A DNA stretch of 64,000 nucleotides from JAJTFW01 sp031411335 (GTDB taxonomy: Bacteria > Bacteroidota > Bacteroidia > AKYH767-A > OLB10). Made by a program: the position numbers and the translations under genes. The notes under the pieces were generated by a model. That model saw nothing but the letters and a program-made list of their open reading frames with translations, searched no databases and was not told the DNA's origin. The stretch lies in assembly GCA_031411335.1 (NCBI GenBank), contig JANOAX010000059.1, positions 1-64,000 of the forward strand, given 5' to 3'. This document shows, piece by piece, positions 28,801-38,147 of the stretch (position 1 is its first letter; every line of letters begins with the position of its first letter).

Positions 28801-29820
28801 AATAATCGTAGTTACCCGTAAAATATAATCGCTACCATCATCCACAACAAAAAAATCTTTTTTACCATCCAAATTAAAATCGGCTATGTCGAACATATAG
28901 GGAGAACTTGTAGGAACCAGGTTTTGCCATTTGGTGAATGTTCCGGTTCCATTATTAAAAAGAACAATCACACCACGCGCATTCCACGGAGCAACGTTAT
29001 AAAGCGTAGAATTTTTTATGATATCGTTATCGCCGTCATTATCGATATCTACTATTTGACATGCTGTACCAAATGCAGAGTTTCGCAAAGTACCTAAACG
29101 TGCTGTACTTTCATTGGTAAAATATCCGGATCCATTATTAATTAAAAGATAATCTTTAGCGATGCCGCCAGATCCATTCGCACGATAATTCACGAAATAA
29201 ATATCCAATGCACCATCGCCGGTAACATCACCGGCCCACACGGCACAAAAGCGAACTGGATCTTCTGAAAGGAACGGAAGTCGCAAACTTGTTTCTTCTA
29301 TAAATCCTTTCCAATTTCCTAATGAATCATTTCCTTCGTTTCGGAAATATTGTGGTTGCTGCAAAAATGTATTTGCGATAATCACATCCTTCCAATTATC
29401 CCCGTCAAAATCACCTACGAATACATCGCGTGCAAAACTTATTGAATCGATGAATTGAGGAGCGTGTAACAACGTTTGATCTGTCAGTACTCCATTCACA
29501 TTCATTAATAAAAGCGTTGATTTTCCGGGTTGCGTAGGACTAGAAAACGGCTGCTTTCGGACCACGATCAGATCTTGTTTGCCGTCATTATTAAAATCTG
29601 CTGACCACATGTCCTTTTCTTCCGGATCGCTATTCGCTACAGAGGAAACCACCAAGCGCGTAGATGTAGCATCTAGCCAATTGAACCATTGAGCTGAACA
29701 AAAATTTTGGGTAGATGAAAGAAATGAAAAAACAAAAATCAGTGTTAGCGAAATCAGTTGAAAAGAGGAACACTTGGTACTTGTTACATTATTCATTTGA
29801 GCAATGTAGAATTTAAGCAT
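25867..29820 (-). CDS. FG-GAP repeats fused to a vanadium haloperoxidase/PAP2-type domain
   Basis: A 1317-residue exported protein. Signal sequence about residues 9-43 (the ATG at 29796 is an equally good start). Residues ~60-480 hold FG-GAP/VCBS propeller repeats (DFNNDGKQDLIVV, DFDGDNWKDVIIAN, DLDLDGDMDVGIAD). Residues ~505-1115 are a vanadium-dependent haloperoxidase-like/PAP2 domain: K900-GWYDTS-R907-P (KxxxxxxRP), LSGH with His1009, and S-R1072-IWGGI-H1078-PPF-D (SRxxxxxHxxxD), so all vanadate/phosphate ligands and the apical His are present. A MopE-like Asp-rich motif (DFDGDGFGD ... DNCNNIIDEGC, ~1148-1210) and the same ~105-residue C-terminal module as the preceding protein follow. It could oxidise halides with peroxide or be a secreted acid phosphatase; sequence alone does not decide. 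Confidence 0.85.
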   Translation of the reverse strand: MLKFYIAQMNNVTSTKCSSFQLISLTLIFVFSFLSSTQNFCSAQWFNWLDATSTRLVVSSVANSDPEEKDMWSADFNNDGKQDLIVVRKQPFSSPTQPGKSTLLLMNVNGVLTDQTLLHAPQFIDSISFARDVFVGDFDGDNWKDVIIANTFLQQPQYFRNEGNDSLGNWKGFIEETSLRLPFLSEDPVRFCAVWAGDVTGDGALDIYFVNYRANGSGGIAKDYLLINNGSGYFTNESTARLGTLRNSAFGTACQIVDIDNDGDNDIIKNSTLYNVAPWNARGVIVLFNNGTGTFTKWQNLVPTSSPYMFDIADFNLDGKKDFFVVDDGSDYILRVTTIIPDSSLTVVKTNLNFSTTNGFGGNVHVADLDLDGDMDVGIADVDVDIPPCASGRRMAIYRNDNGVMVNVYGTTTLPWAKNVYDFTWMDINNDGLQDFVTGFCNGYGVFMNDSCELAPINADYDLDGLADGCDPCPTNPDPNCAPNVTYPTADLNDNIARQWNELLLASIRRDFARPTVHARNLFHHSSAMWDAWAAYDNNSIEFLLGKTVGTFTCAFTGIPTSSNIAQDRRKAISYASYRLLKHRFTNSPQAALLITAYNVEMDSLGYDKNFTDTNYTNGDARALGNYIAAKYIAFGLQDGSNEQGSYANTSYTPVNPPMIVDLPGNPNMTNLNRWQPLTLDLFIDQSGNAIPGATPPALSPEWGQVVPFALSPADLTVNQRNGFNYKVYHDPGAPPILQMDGSGTSSQFQWGHAMVAVWSSHLDPADTTMWDISPKTQGNRNVLPANVADYPNFYNFLNGGTTNVGHTLNPVTGLPYATNLVKRGDFARVLSEFWADGPNSETPPGHWYSIFNYVSDHPLETKQYKGNGTPLDDLEWSVKGYFALGGAMHDVAISIWGIKGWYDTSRPISAIRAMADLGQSSNPLDSNFHPAGLPLVPGYIEVIHPGDPLANGSTNVGKIKLKAWKGHDAINNVDTDVAGVGWTLAEKWHPYQRASFASPPFPGYLSGHSTYSRAAAELLTDFTGTKYFPGGMGVFHCAQNAYLLFENGPSTDIDLQWATYQDAADESSLSRIWGGIHPPFDDIPGRKIAQEVATDVFVKAETYFINTPNDGIFDVPGCMNPLACNYSSLATQNNGSCILPPIYFKDFDGDGFGDFTIDSAACISLSGYVSNNKDCNDSIATVNPNATEFCVNTIDDNCNNIIDEGCGSGAFHLKMLIEGLYQSGGFMISTLFDNGMHPDPNSSDSVFVELRTATSPYALVHNQQVLLYRNGFASIPYYPAVGSYYIVVKHRNGIEIWSKNPVSFSGPSVFYDFSKP

Positions 29821-29954
29821 ATGAAGATTAATTAGAGACTCGGTCTATTTTCAAATTTATGAATATATCTGGAATCTGCAATACTTTATATCCCTTGTAC
29901 AATACGTTTCACCAACAAAAAAGAATGAAAATCCTTATAAAACGCAGAAAAATA

Positions 29955-30368
29955 CTAGTACACCTTCATTTTTCGCTTTGATAGGTATCGCATCAGTTGC
30001 CACCCTAACACCGATCCGATACAATTGGCAATGAAATCAACATAATCGCAGGTTCGGTTAGAAAGAACATGTCCTTGATATAATTCAATTAACCCACCAT
30101 AAATTATCCCGCCAATTAAGGGAATACTAAATTGATTTCTCGACCATCTATTTCCAGAAGGCATTTTACTAAATCCATTAGTGAAAAGGATAACGAAGAC
30201 CCCATAAAAAATAAAGTGCGCTATCTTATCGGGAGCTAATAAATCGAAAAGATCAGGAATCTCAATGGCAGGTGGTGTAATTGTGCTCAGGATCAGAATC
30301 AACAAAGCCCAGCTTATGCCGGGCCAGTTGTGATGAAAGAATCTAATACTAGTAGTATCAACCACCAA
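29955..30368 (-). CDS. VanZ-family membrane protein
   Basis: A 137-residue membrane protein with about four hydrophobic segments (near 15-33, 48-65, 80-95, 110-128) and the family features PDKIAHFIFYGVF and YGGLIELYQG ... CDYVDFIANCIGSVLG. VanZ-like proteins are small inner-membrane proteins of uncertain role, named after a teicoplanin-resistance gene; this copy should not be read as a resistance gene. It overlaps gcvH by 11 bases and ends the ruvA-sprA-gcvH-vanZ cluster, an order shared by many flavobacteria. Confidence 0.85.
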   Translation of the reverse strand: MVVDTTSIRFFHHNWPGISWALLILILSTITPPAIEIPDLFDLLAPDKIAHFIFYGVFVILFTNGFSKMPSGNRWSRNQFSIPLIGGIIYGGLIELYQGHVLSNRTCDYVDFIANCIGSVLGWQLMRYLSKRKMKVY

Positions 30369-30738
30369 TCAAAGACTTATAAGTGTCGGCACTTAGCAAA
30401 TGGGAGAGTTGAGAAATATCTGAAATTTTTACTTTAACCATCCATCCTTCGTTGTAAGGGTCTTTATTTACTAATTCAGGTGCGCCTTCTAGTTTTGAAT
30501 TCAGTTCAAGTACCTCACCAGTAACAGGCATAAACAAATCAGAAACTGTTTTAACCGCTTCTACGGTTCCGAAAACTTCATCCTTATCAACGGTTTCTCC
30601 CACCGACTCAATTTCGATATAAACGATATCACCCAATTCGCTTTGTGCGAAATCAGTAATGCCGATGGTGGCCACATCACCCTCCACGCGAATCCACTCG
30701 TGGTCTTTGGTATATTTTAGTTCTGCTGGAATATTCAT
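30358..30738 (-). CDS. gcvH: Glycine cleavage system H protein
   Basis: A 126-residue lipoyl carrier that shuttles the methylamine group of glycine between the P, T and L proteins. The lipoylated residue is Lys63 in GTVEAVKTVSDLFMPVTGEV; KYTKDHEWIRVEG and GITDFAQSELGDIVYIE are typical. Full length. It is in one operon with sprA (35-base gap) and the VanZ-like gene (overlap), although its function is metabolic; the linkage is a known flavobacterial arrangement. Confidence 0.96.
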   Translation of the reverse strand: MNIPAELKYTKDHEWIRVEGDVATIGITDFAQSELGDIVYIEIESVGETVDKDEVFGTVEAVKTVSDLFMPVTGEVLELNSKLEGAPELVNKDPYNEGWMVKVKISDISQLSHLLSADTYKSLIGG

Positions 30739-30773
30739 AATACTATTTTGTACAAAAATAATATTATTTTCGA

Positions 30774-33700
30774 TTACTGGGATAGAGAAAAGCGAACTTC
30801 AATACCCGTCAACACATTTGAGGTTGGAAATGACGTTGAAATGACTGGTGTGTTTATGGTTTGTTCATAAAATAAACGGACATTCAATCGCTCATTTACT
30901 GTATAATCTGCAGCTCCTTTTATAGAATAAACATTTAATCCAGCGGTAGGCTGATTAACACCTTCCAGCAATCGACGAATCACAGTAATATTACGTCGTG
31001 CTGAAAAATCGGCTGTGAGGTTCAAACTATTTCCAGCAACTTTCTTTTTTCCGCCAAGTCCAAAAGGCAAACGGAACTTGGGCATGCGATAACCAAATCC
31101 TAAAACAATTTCATTTCCCTTTACTTCGGTGATTTGAACGCCAGCATAAGTCAATGATACATTTCGGTCGCGGCGGAACTCAGCACGTGTTTGCATATTA
31201 TTTTTCCACGTAACATCCACTCCTATCAATGGACCAAATTGTTCGCTCATCGAAACCTGAGCAAGCTCACGCTTGGGTACAAAATTACCAGAGATATCTT
31301 TTACAGAAGGGAATTCAGAATCTACATAACTTGCATTTCGCTGGAAAGAGTTTACATTATAGGTGGCGCGATAACTATGCGTAATGTTTACCGATGTGAA
31401 TATTTTTTTCAATAAGGGTAATTTTCCTAACCCATCGTAAGTGATTCTCCAGTTCGGCAAAGGTATACGAGGAAAAACGTTGAGGTCAATTCCGGTAGGA
31501 GACTTGCCTGTATAGGCTGATAAGAAAGCCAAAGCCAACACTTCTTGTTGTGTACCGCTGTATCCATCATTGTAAACAACACCGAATGTATCTGCTGGAG
31601 CTAGTCCTATTGAGTTAGGGTTTTGAGATGCTAATCGCTCAGAAAGTATTTTCCTGTTTTGATTGAACTTATCAAAAGTTGCACTTTCATAAGTTTTCGA
31701 ATCGTCTTTCACAAAAGCGGTTCCCCATCCAATAACGGAGATACTGAAATTTCCAGTTTCGGTGACACCTTGCGATTCAAAACCAGTTCCATTATATCTA
31801 AAGAATTCAGAATTGTTTCTGCTGAATTGTCGTGTTGCTGTTAATTCGATTTTCATTCCTTCAAAGGGTTCGATGGAAGCACGACCCGAAAAATTAGATG
31901 AATACGTTCTTGTTAATGGATTGTTTAGAGTAGAATCCGCTGTGATCCACCCGCCACGTACTGCACGCTCACGAATATCTCTTTGTGATCCCACCGTGAA
32001 TCCGATTCCGGGAGAGTTATTATTAAGATCTTGTCCGAACACATCCGAATAATTTACATAACCTGGCAATGATGTTCCATTGGTTTCACTGTAGGTAAAT
32101 CCAACAGTTTTGAGTCCCATAATCATTCTAGCTACAAATCGAACAGCGTCAGGTGTTGTACGTGGTTTCTTTTCAGCAGGAATTGGAATTTTAGGTTTCA
32201 AACTGTCTGAAGGTGTCGTAGCTGGATCAGGAGGCTTTACTTTTGGTTTCGGCGGAGTCTTTGGCTTTGGAGAATTCATCTTCTTCAACCAAGGAACTTT
32301 ATTATAAAGCGTGGTCATGGTAAAGTTACCATTGAGCTGCTTTGTATTTGAATTCTGAATGGTATTACCTGTTCGCGGATCGGTGGTGAAGAGCCCCTCT
32401 GTGTTTCGTAAGTATTGCCCTGCTGTCCAACTGTAGTTAAACCCGTATCGAGCATTCAACGAAATCCAATTTGTAAATGGGAACTTATTCAACGGCACTT
32501 GATAACTTACATTACCTGTTTGCTGATAGTTTTTATTTCTTCCAAGCAAGAAATTTTTTCCAAAAATATTGCTACGAATCGAATCCCGATCATCCTTCGA
32601 ATCAATTCTTCCTTCGGGCTCATCGACTACCGAAAAGTTATTTGCGTTGAAATCAATTTTAATACTTCTAGTAAGATCTAATTTGAAATCATACAATCGA
32701 CGCATCTCAAAATTTTTGTTGAAGAAAGTATCGCGAATGATGTCGTTGAAACCCGTATTATTTCTAAATAATTTTTCACCATACATCCTCGTCACATCAG
32801 CTCGGAAATTCAAGCTGGTAGGAATCAAATTGAGATTAATATCTTTAATAGGCTTCAGATACTTTGATTTCATGATGTTGGCCTTTTCAAAAGGAGCGAT
32901 GTACTTCGGTGTAGTATTGTAATTATAACCAACCGCACCTCGATGTGTTTTGACTACATCGTACTCTATATTTATATCACGGTGAAATACTTCATCATAC
33001 CCATAGGTAAAATTGAAATTTTCCACATCGTACACACGTGCCTTTGCACCCGCATTACGATTCTTTTTTACATTGGTAAAGTTGATCCCTTTCGTTTGCG
33101 TATAATCTTGTGAACGCTTTTTGATTTCTCTCTTCTCACTTTTACTATCCGCTTCACCCAATGACTTCGTAAATAATACGTCTTGATCTAAAGGATCATA
33201 AACTGGATTACGAACTACGGTACCGTAATTCACATACATTGGGATGTCTAAGTTTGCTTTTTGAGGAAGAAATTTTCCAAGATAAATCGAAGAGGTGACA
33301 TTGAAAGTAGTTTCTGAATTCACGGGACGCTCGCTTACTTTTTGATCCAATGGACCAAAGTTCGCCGACTTATGTTGTCCAGCTACAGTAACATTTCCTA
33401 TATCTGCTAATTTAGCATTGACGCGACCGTTAGCTGCCCATCCTCCTTTCTTACTGAAGTCGGTAAGCCGAAGTTCGTTTACCCAAACCTCTCCGCATTT
33501 CTTCTGACCGTCGTCACTTCCGGGAAGGAGCGGATCCAACTTTGGATTTCGTATTCCAATCATAATAGAACGAATAGAACTGAGCGATGGATTTCCTCGA
33601 ACACTAAATGTTCGATTAGTGCCTGATTCTCGTTCGGAATACAGACTTGTTATATTTAATGCGCCACCTGAATTATCAACCGCTTTATTTCGCCGCAACT

Positions 33701-36700
33701 TCATGTCCACAAACTTCTCGAGTTCTAATTCAATGTTATTTGCTGTGGGCCAAATAGCATCGGGAGATGTGGTTCCCCATGCTGTCACACTTAATGGTAC
33801 TTCGTATTCATAATAGTTTTCGCTAAAGTCATTACCCATACGGATAAACACATTCATGTCGCCGCTTTTCAAAGCATCAGGATCACCAGAACTCTCTGCA
33901 TGAATAAACATTTTTATTTTTTCATACAATCGTAAATCCAATTCCAAATTCTTAAATGCTCCTCTTGCATCACCATCTTCCAAATCACAAACTTTCAATG
34001 ATAAACTTTGCTCATTCAATCTTTGAAGAACGGTTGAACCAATATTGATCTCACGTAAAATTCCTGGAGGAATCGCATAATTGATGGGAGTACGTTTTCC
34101 ATTCTCTTCAATGTTCACCACAGAAATATCAAAGGTGGCATTGTTTGGATCCGTTCCAATCACATCACCTATTGCACGTAAATCGTAATTGTATTTTCTC
34201 CACTCTCCTCTCAAAAGTTCTAATCGGGCAAAACGCAATGTCATCGGCTCATCAAAAGTAGTCATGAACATACGGATAAAAGAAATAGTGTTGAATCCTT
34301 CGATATCACCAATGCGGGTAATATTTGGATTCGTTCCATTGATTTCACGGATCGGAATTTTAAACTGATACCAAGTTACCTGATCGGATGTTCCATTCGG
34401 TAAGTTTACAGTTCGTGTGATTTTATCAACGATAAAATTTTGCCCTACTTCCATTTCACCTGGACGCAACGACACGCGGTATTGATAATATTGCTCGCTA
34501 CTTTCTTGATTAAAATCTTTATTTACGTCAGCTACATCAGGAATTGTTGTTGCCGCAGTAGGATAACTCTCCGGCGATTGCGCATCCGTTGGCGAATTAC
34601 CCTCAGGATTACTAAATCTTTTGTAACGATCTAAAATTCCTAAGCCTTGGTTATCGTAATCCGTTCCGCGGTAGTAATGGTAGTTATCGGAAGATGGATC
34701 TATTGCTGCTTCTGCATACGCTTGAGCATTTACATTGGCTTGTAAGTCGTTCAAGTACGTTTGAAAGAAAGAAGTTTCTAAATTATTTCTGAGACCATCA
34801 AACCCTACGTCTTGAAATTGACGCGCATCGGGACTATTATCAAAAGCGTAAATAATGGGCGGTTGTGTTTTCGGTGTAAATCCCCAAATGGTATTACTTG
34901 CAACACTGGTATCGCCATCAATAGGCAATCCATTTTCATATTCCAGTTTTCCATCTTTCAATACATCCTCTGAAATATTTCCCAAGTTGAAATATAAATC
35001 TCCTCCACCTTGATTAACATTTTGTGTATTGCTATTAAAAGGATCCATCATCCAAAACTGAATGAATTCAATATTGGCTACATCAAAATCAGTAGTTTCA
35101 ATTCTACGCATGATACCGCCCCAACGTGAACCTGGATTATTTAATTTACCTGCAGAGTTAACACCTGCGCTCAGTGCACTTGGTACTACATCATAATTAT
35201 AAGGTCCGCGCTCTTCTGGAAAATAACTGATGTTGAAGACAGGAAGTACAACAGTTTGCCCTTGCTGTGCTTCACGATTTGGAAAAATTTCTTTCTCTGG
35301 AACTTGACGTACTAAGTGATTGGAAATGGCATTGTCATCGATATTTGGAGGTGTTACTCCTGAAAGATTACGATAAAATAATGGATCGATGATATACCAT
35401 GAAAATTTTGCGCGATTCTTTCCGTACTCTAAACTAACGCTATCTGCTTCTGGTAATAATCTCGTTGGTGCCGAAGCAAGAATCCAAGAACCCACATTTC
35501 GCAAATCAATGGTACTTTGACTTCCTTCAAAATCGTCGATATAAGCAGTACCATTTTTTCCGATGGCTTTATTATTTCCTGGAACTAAGTTTGCAAATTC
35601 TCCAGCTACCGTAATCGTAGAAACTTCTTTGGTTGATATTCCAGGAAGCTTATCAATCATTCGAGTTAACCAACGTGATTCAGTTCGCCAAGTTCCATCC
35701 ACACCCCAAATAGTATTTGCAATGGGCTCATCACCAATATTTACTTTTTGTGTGATGGGACGTTCATTCAATCGTAAAATAGTACCTCCTAAAACAAGAT
35801 CCTTATTCACGGTATAATCAAATCGAGAACCGAATAACGTTTTGGATTGAATACTAAAAAGTGAATTACTCTCTAAAGAAATATTGATTGCCGTTCCTGA
35901 ATTTAAAATACTTTGATTGATGATTTTTACACGACCTAAATTATAATCCACTGTATAATCTACGTTCTCCGTTAACGGAGCACCACCGGCAGTCACCTTT
36001 ACCGATCCTTGTGGAATGTTGATAGCATTCAGTGGAATGTCAGATCCATATTTACTGATGTAACTTCCTTTTAAACTAAACTTATTTTTGGAAGCTTGTT
36101 GAATCGCGAAAATCCGCGTTGAATCATACAATGCTTCGTACACATACGGTGCTGCTGCAGCTGAATCATTAAACTTGCTTTCCAAAAACGATCCAAAAGG
36201 TTCGCGAACCGGGAAAATAATTCGACCGTTATTACTATTGATCGTAACGCCTTCAATAAAATCGAATTCTCCATCGGGACGCGGATCATTGTTACTATTT
36301 AATTTATCTAAATTGAAAAGTCGATTTAACGGCTTGGCGTAAACGTTAGTTTGTGCAGAAGATGTTGGAATGTAGTTTAGTCGATTACCAATGGTATCTA
36401 CATAATACAATACATCCATTTTAAAATCTTTTCTATCCAACTGAAATCCGCCCAACGCATAAACGTTCTTCATCATCAAATCCCAGGTTGGTAACTTTGT
36501 ATTGTTTACACGACCTTTCAAAAGTTTCATGAATAATACTTTCGGTGGTTCAATTCCCGTGTTGGTCAAATCTCCTACACGATATACTTTACCACCGATG
36601 GTGTATTCGTAAGCCACTGCTAAAACTTCATTCCCATTGAGCGCTTGGTTTAATGAGATATAACCTAAACGTGGATTGAAAGTATACTCTGTAGTAGCTA

Positions 36701-38024
36701 ATCGACGAGCGTTTTGAACTACTTCATAGTCACGAGATGGACTTAATGCCGTTATACCCGCAATGGAATTTTGCACCAAAGTAACATCTCTCAGGTCTGG
36801 ATTCTGGAGGAATTGATCATACAAACTATTAGCTGAGTCTTGTGGAAACGGGACAGTGACATTCCATGCATTTGTGATATATCCTGTGGGCTCAAAATAA
36901 TTTCGCTCTCCCAAATCCATCGCCGCCAAAACGGTACGCGTATTATCAGTACTATTATTCCGATTAGTCACCCATACTTCGATACGAGTAATGGATGCTA
37001 ATGAATTGATGAAAGGAAGATCGGCCAATGAAACATCATACTGATCTTTGAAATATTGTCCAATGAAATAATGTTTGTTTACCTCATACTGATCGCAGGG
37101 AATATCAAACTTCGTGGTAGTTGCTCCGCCTTTCACTTCAATGTTGGAAGCTTGTCCGCGCTGTTGTGAAAGCAATGTGGTTACCATCAGTCGACCAAAC
37201 TTCAACTGTGTTTTCAATCCGAACAAACTCTGGCTACCTTGAATCAATTGAGAATTGAGCGGTAAACTTACGTTACCTGCTTCTATCTTTTGAATAATCT
37301 CATCTTCATAACCTGTGTACTCCAATTTCATTTGATTCTCAAAATCGAAACTGGCTTGCGTATTATAGTTGGTGGTAATCTTCAATTTCTCTCCGATATT
37401 ACCAATCACATTCATTTGAATCTGCTCACGGAAATCGAAAGTGGTAATTCGACGTTGGCGCTCTGGTAAGGTTGGATTATCGTAACGCGAAATATTTAAT
37501 CCGAAAGCCAGTGATGCCGATCCTTGCGGACGAATGTCGATGGTGTTACCACCAAAAATTCGGTTGAACGCTTCGCCACCTACGTAAATACGAGGAGAAC
37601 CACTTTTACGTGCGGCCGCATTCTCTGCGTTTGCTTTTTGTTTCCAATAGTTTTTTGTGCTTTTTTCAAACTCCGACTCTTTAAACTCTTCAAAGGTCAT
37701 GTAGCTTGGACTTCTAAAAAAATTACTCCCAATATTTTCGTTGATATCGTACTGACGCTCTTCCGGATTATATTCAATCGTTGTTTGAATATTGCTTGGG
37801 TTGCCCATATAAAGTGGACTACTGGGTGCATTGCTGTTATACGGATCGGCATAACGATCATCAAAAGGATAAGGCAAATGCACAGCGGCAGTATCCGAGT
37901 CACCTGCAGCAAAGGGCATGGAATCGAATGGACTAAAAACGATTTCTGATCCAGATGCCCATACCAAAGATATTAGCAACGTGAAGCAAAAAATGATAAG
38001 TGAGTACGAACGGATCTGCTTCAA
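30774..38024 (-). CDS. sprA: SprA (Sov), outer-membrane translocon of the type IX secretion system
   Basis: A 2416-residue protein with signal peptide (1-23) and the giant 36-strand barrel architecture of SprA/Sov, the channel through which T9SS cargo crosses the outer membrane. Recognisable parts are the N-terminal region with YVGGEAFNRIFGGNTIDIRPQGSAS-like sequence (about 145-170; quoted here in two pieces as YVGGEAFNRIFGG and NTIDIRPQG), KLKITTNYNTQASFDFENQMK-like plug/barrel entry near 213-233, several DFEGS-type loops (AYIDDFEGSQST near 830) and a barrel-like end (LTGIEVRFSLSQ). Length matches the family (about 2,400). Expected partners PorV, PorK-N and PorU are not in the window, but about ten of its probable cargo proteins are. 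ruvA lies upstream in the same direction, gcvH downstream. Confidence 0.96.
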   Translation of the reverse strand: MKQIRSYSLIIFCFTLLISLVWASGSEIVFSPFDSMPFAAGDSDTAAVHLPYPFDDRYADPYNSNAPSSPLYMGNPSNIQTTIEYNPEERQYDINENIGSNFFRSPSYMTFEEFKESEFEKSTKNYWKQKANAENAAARKSGSPRIYVGGEAFNRIFGGNTIDIRPQGSASLAFGLNISRYDNPTLPERQRRITTFDFREQIQMNVIGNIGEKLKITTNYNTQASFDFENQMKLEYTGYEDEIIQKIEAGNVSLPLNSQLIQGSQSLFGLKTQLKFGRLMVTTLLSQQRGQASNIEVKGGATTTKFDIPCDQYEVNKHYFIGQYFKDQYDVSLADLPFINSLASITRIEVWVTNRNNSTDNTRTVLAAMDLGERNYFEPTGYITNAWNVTVPFPQDSANSLYDQFLQNPDLRDVTLVQNSIAGITALSPSRDYEVVQNARRLATTEYTFNPRLGYISLNQALNGNEVLAVAYEYTIGGKVYRVGDLTNTGIEPPKVLFMKLLKGRVNNTKLPTWDLMMKNVYALGGFQLDRKDFKMDVLYYVDTIGNRLNYIPTSSAQTNVYAKPLNRLFNLDKLNSNNDPRPDGEFDFIEGVTINSNNGRIIFPVREPFGSFLESKFNDSAAAAPYVYEALYDSTRIFAIQQASKNKFSLKGSYISKYGSDIPLNAINIPQGSVKVTAGGAPLTENVDYTVDYNLGRVKIINQSILNSGTAINISLESNSLFSIQSKTLFGSRFDYTVNKDLVLGGTILRLNERPITQKVNIGDEPIANTIWGVDGTWRTESRWLTRMIDKLPGISTKEVSTITVAGEFANLVPGNNKAIGKNGTAYIDDFEGSQSTIDLRNVGSWILASAPTRLLPEADSVSLEYGKNRAKFSWYIIDPLFYRNLSGVTPPNIDDNAISNHLVRQVPEKEIFPNREAQQGQTVVLPVFNISYFPEERGPYNYDVVPSALSAGVNSAGKLNNPGSRWGGIMRRIETTDFDVANIEFIQFWMMDPFNSNTQNVNQGGGDLYFNLGNISEDVLKDGKLEYENGLPIDGDTSVASNTIWGFTPKTQPPIIYAFDNSPDARQFQDVGFDGLRNNLETSFFQTYLNDLQANVNAQAYAEAAIDPSSDNYHYYRGTDYDNQGLGILDRYKRFSNPEGNSPTDAQSPESYPTAATTIPDVADVNKDFNQESSEQYYQYRVSLRPGEMEVGQNFIVDKITRTVNLPNGTSDQVTWYQFKIPIREINGTNPNITRIGDIEGFNTISFIRMFMTTFDEPMTLRFARLELLRGEWRKYNYDLRAIGDVIGTDPNNATFDISVVNIEENGKRTPINYAIPPGILREINIGSTVLQRLNEQSLSLKVCDLEDGDARGAFKNLELDLRLYEKIKMFIHAESSGDPDALKSGDMNVFIRMGNDFSENYYEYEVPLSVTAWGTTSPDAIWPTANNIELELEKFVDMKLRRNKAVDNSGGALNITSLYSERESGTNRTFSVRGNPSLSSIRSIMIGIRNPKLDPLLPGSDDGQKKCGEVWVNELRLTDFSKKGGWAANGRVNAKLADIGNVTVAGQHKSANFGPLDQKVSERPVNSETTFNVTSSIYLGKFLPQKANLDIPMYVNYGTVVRNPVYDPLDQDVLFTKSLGEADSKSEKREIKKRSQDYTQTKGINFTNVKKNRNAGAKARVYDVENFNFTYGYDEVFHRDINIEYDVVKTHRGAVGYNYNTTPKYIAPFEKANIMKSKYLKPIKDINLNLIPTSLNFRADVTRMYGEKLFRNNTGFNDIIRDTFFNKNFEMRRLYDFKLDLTRSIKIDFNANNFSVVDEPEGRIDSKDDRDSIRSNIFGKNFLLGRNKNYQQTGNVSYQVPLNKFPFTNWISLNARYGFNYSWTAGQYLRNTEGLFTTDPRTGNTIQNSNTKQLNGNFTMTTLYNKVPWLKKMNSPKPKTPPKPKVKPPDPATTPSDSLKPKIPIPAEKKPRTTPDAVRFVARMIMGLKTVGFTYSETNGTSLPGYVNYSDVFGQDLNNNSPGIGFTVGSQRDIRERAVRGGWITADSTLNNPLTRTYSSNFSGRASIEPFEGMKIELTATRQFSRNNSEFFRYNGTGFESQGVTETGNFSISVIGWGTAFVKDDSKTYESATFDKFNQNRKILSERLASQNPNSIGLAPADTFGVVYNDGYSGTQQEVLALAFLSAYTGKSPTGIDLNVFPRIPLPNWRITYDGLGKLPLLKKIFTSVNITHSYRATYNVNSFQRNASYVDSEFPSVKDISGNFVPKRELAQVSMSEQFGPLIGVDVTWKNNMQTRAEFRRDRNVSLTYAGVQITEVKGNEIVLGFGYRMPKFRLPFGLGGKKKVAGNSLNLTADFSARRNITVIRRLLEGVNQPTAGLNVYSIKGAADYTVNERLNVRLFYEQTINTPVISTSFPTSNVLTGIEVRFSLSQ

Positions 38025-38147
38025 ACGGGTAATTTCAAGGTTAGGAGGTCAACTACGAGGCGCGCCAAAAATAGCATAATTCTTTTTGGTAACGATCCTT
38101 ACAGGGAACGTTTATATTAAGTTCTACGCTAAACCATTCTATTAGTT

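Noticed and set aside
29955..30368. Glycopeptide-resistance gene (vanZ)
   Set aside because: VanZ-family membrane proteins are widespread; there are no vanHAX-type genes here and the context is the conserved sprA cluster.
37524..37949. 141-codon plus-strand frame inside sprA
   Set aside because: It is antisense to the well-conserved N-terminal part of sprA and has shadow-like composition (many Thr, Ile, Arg, no domain).
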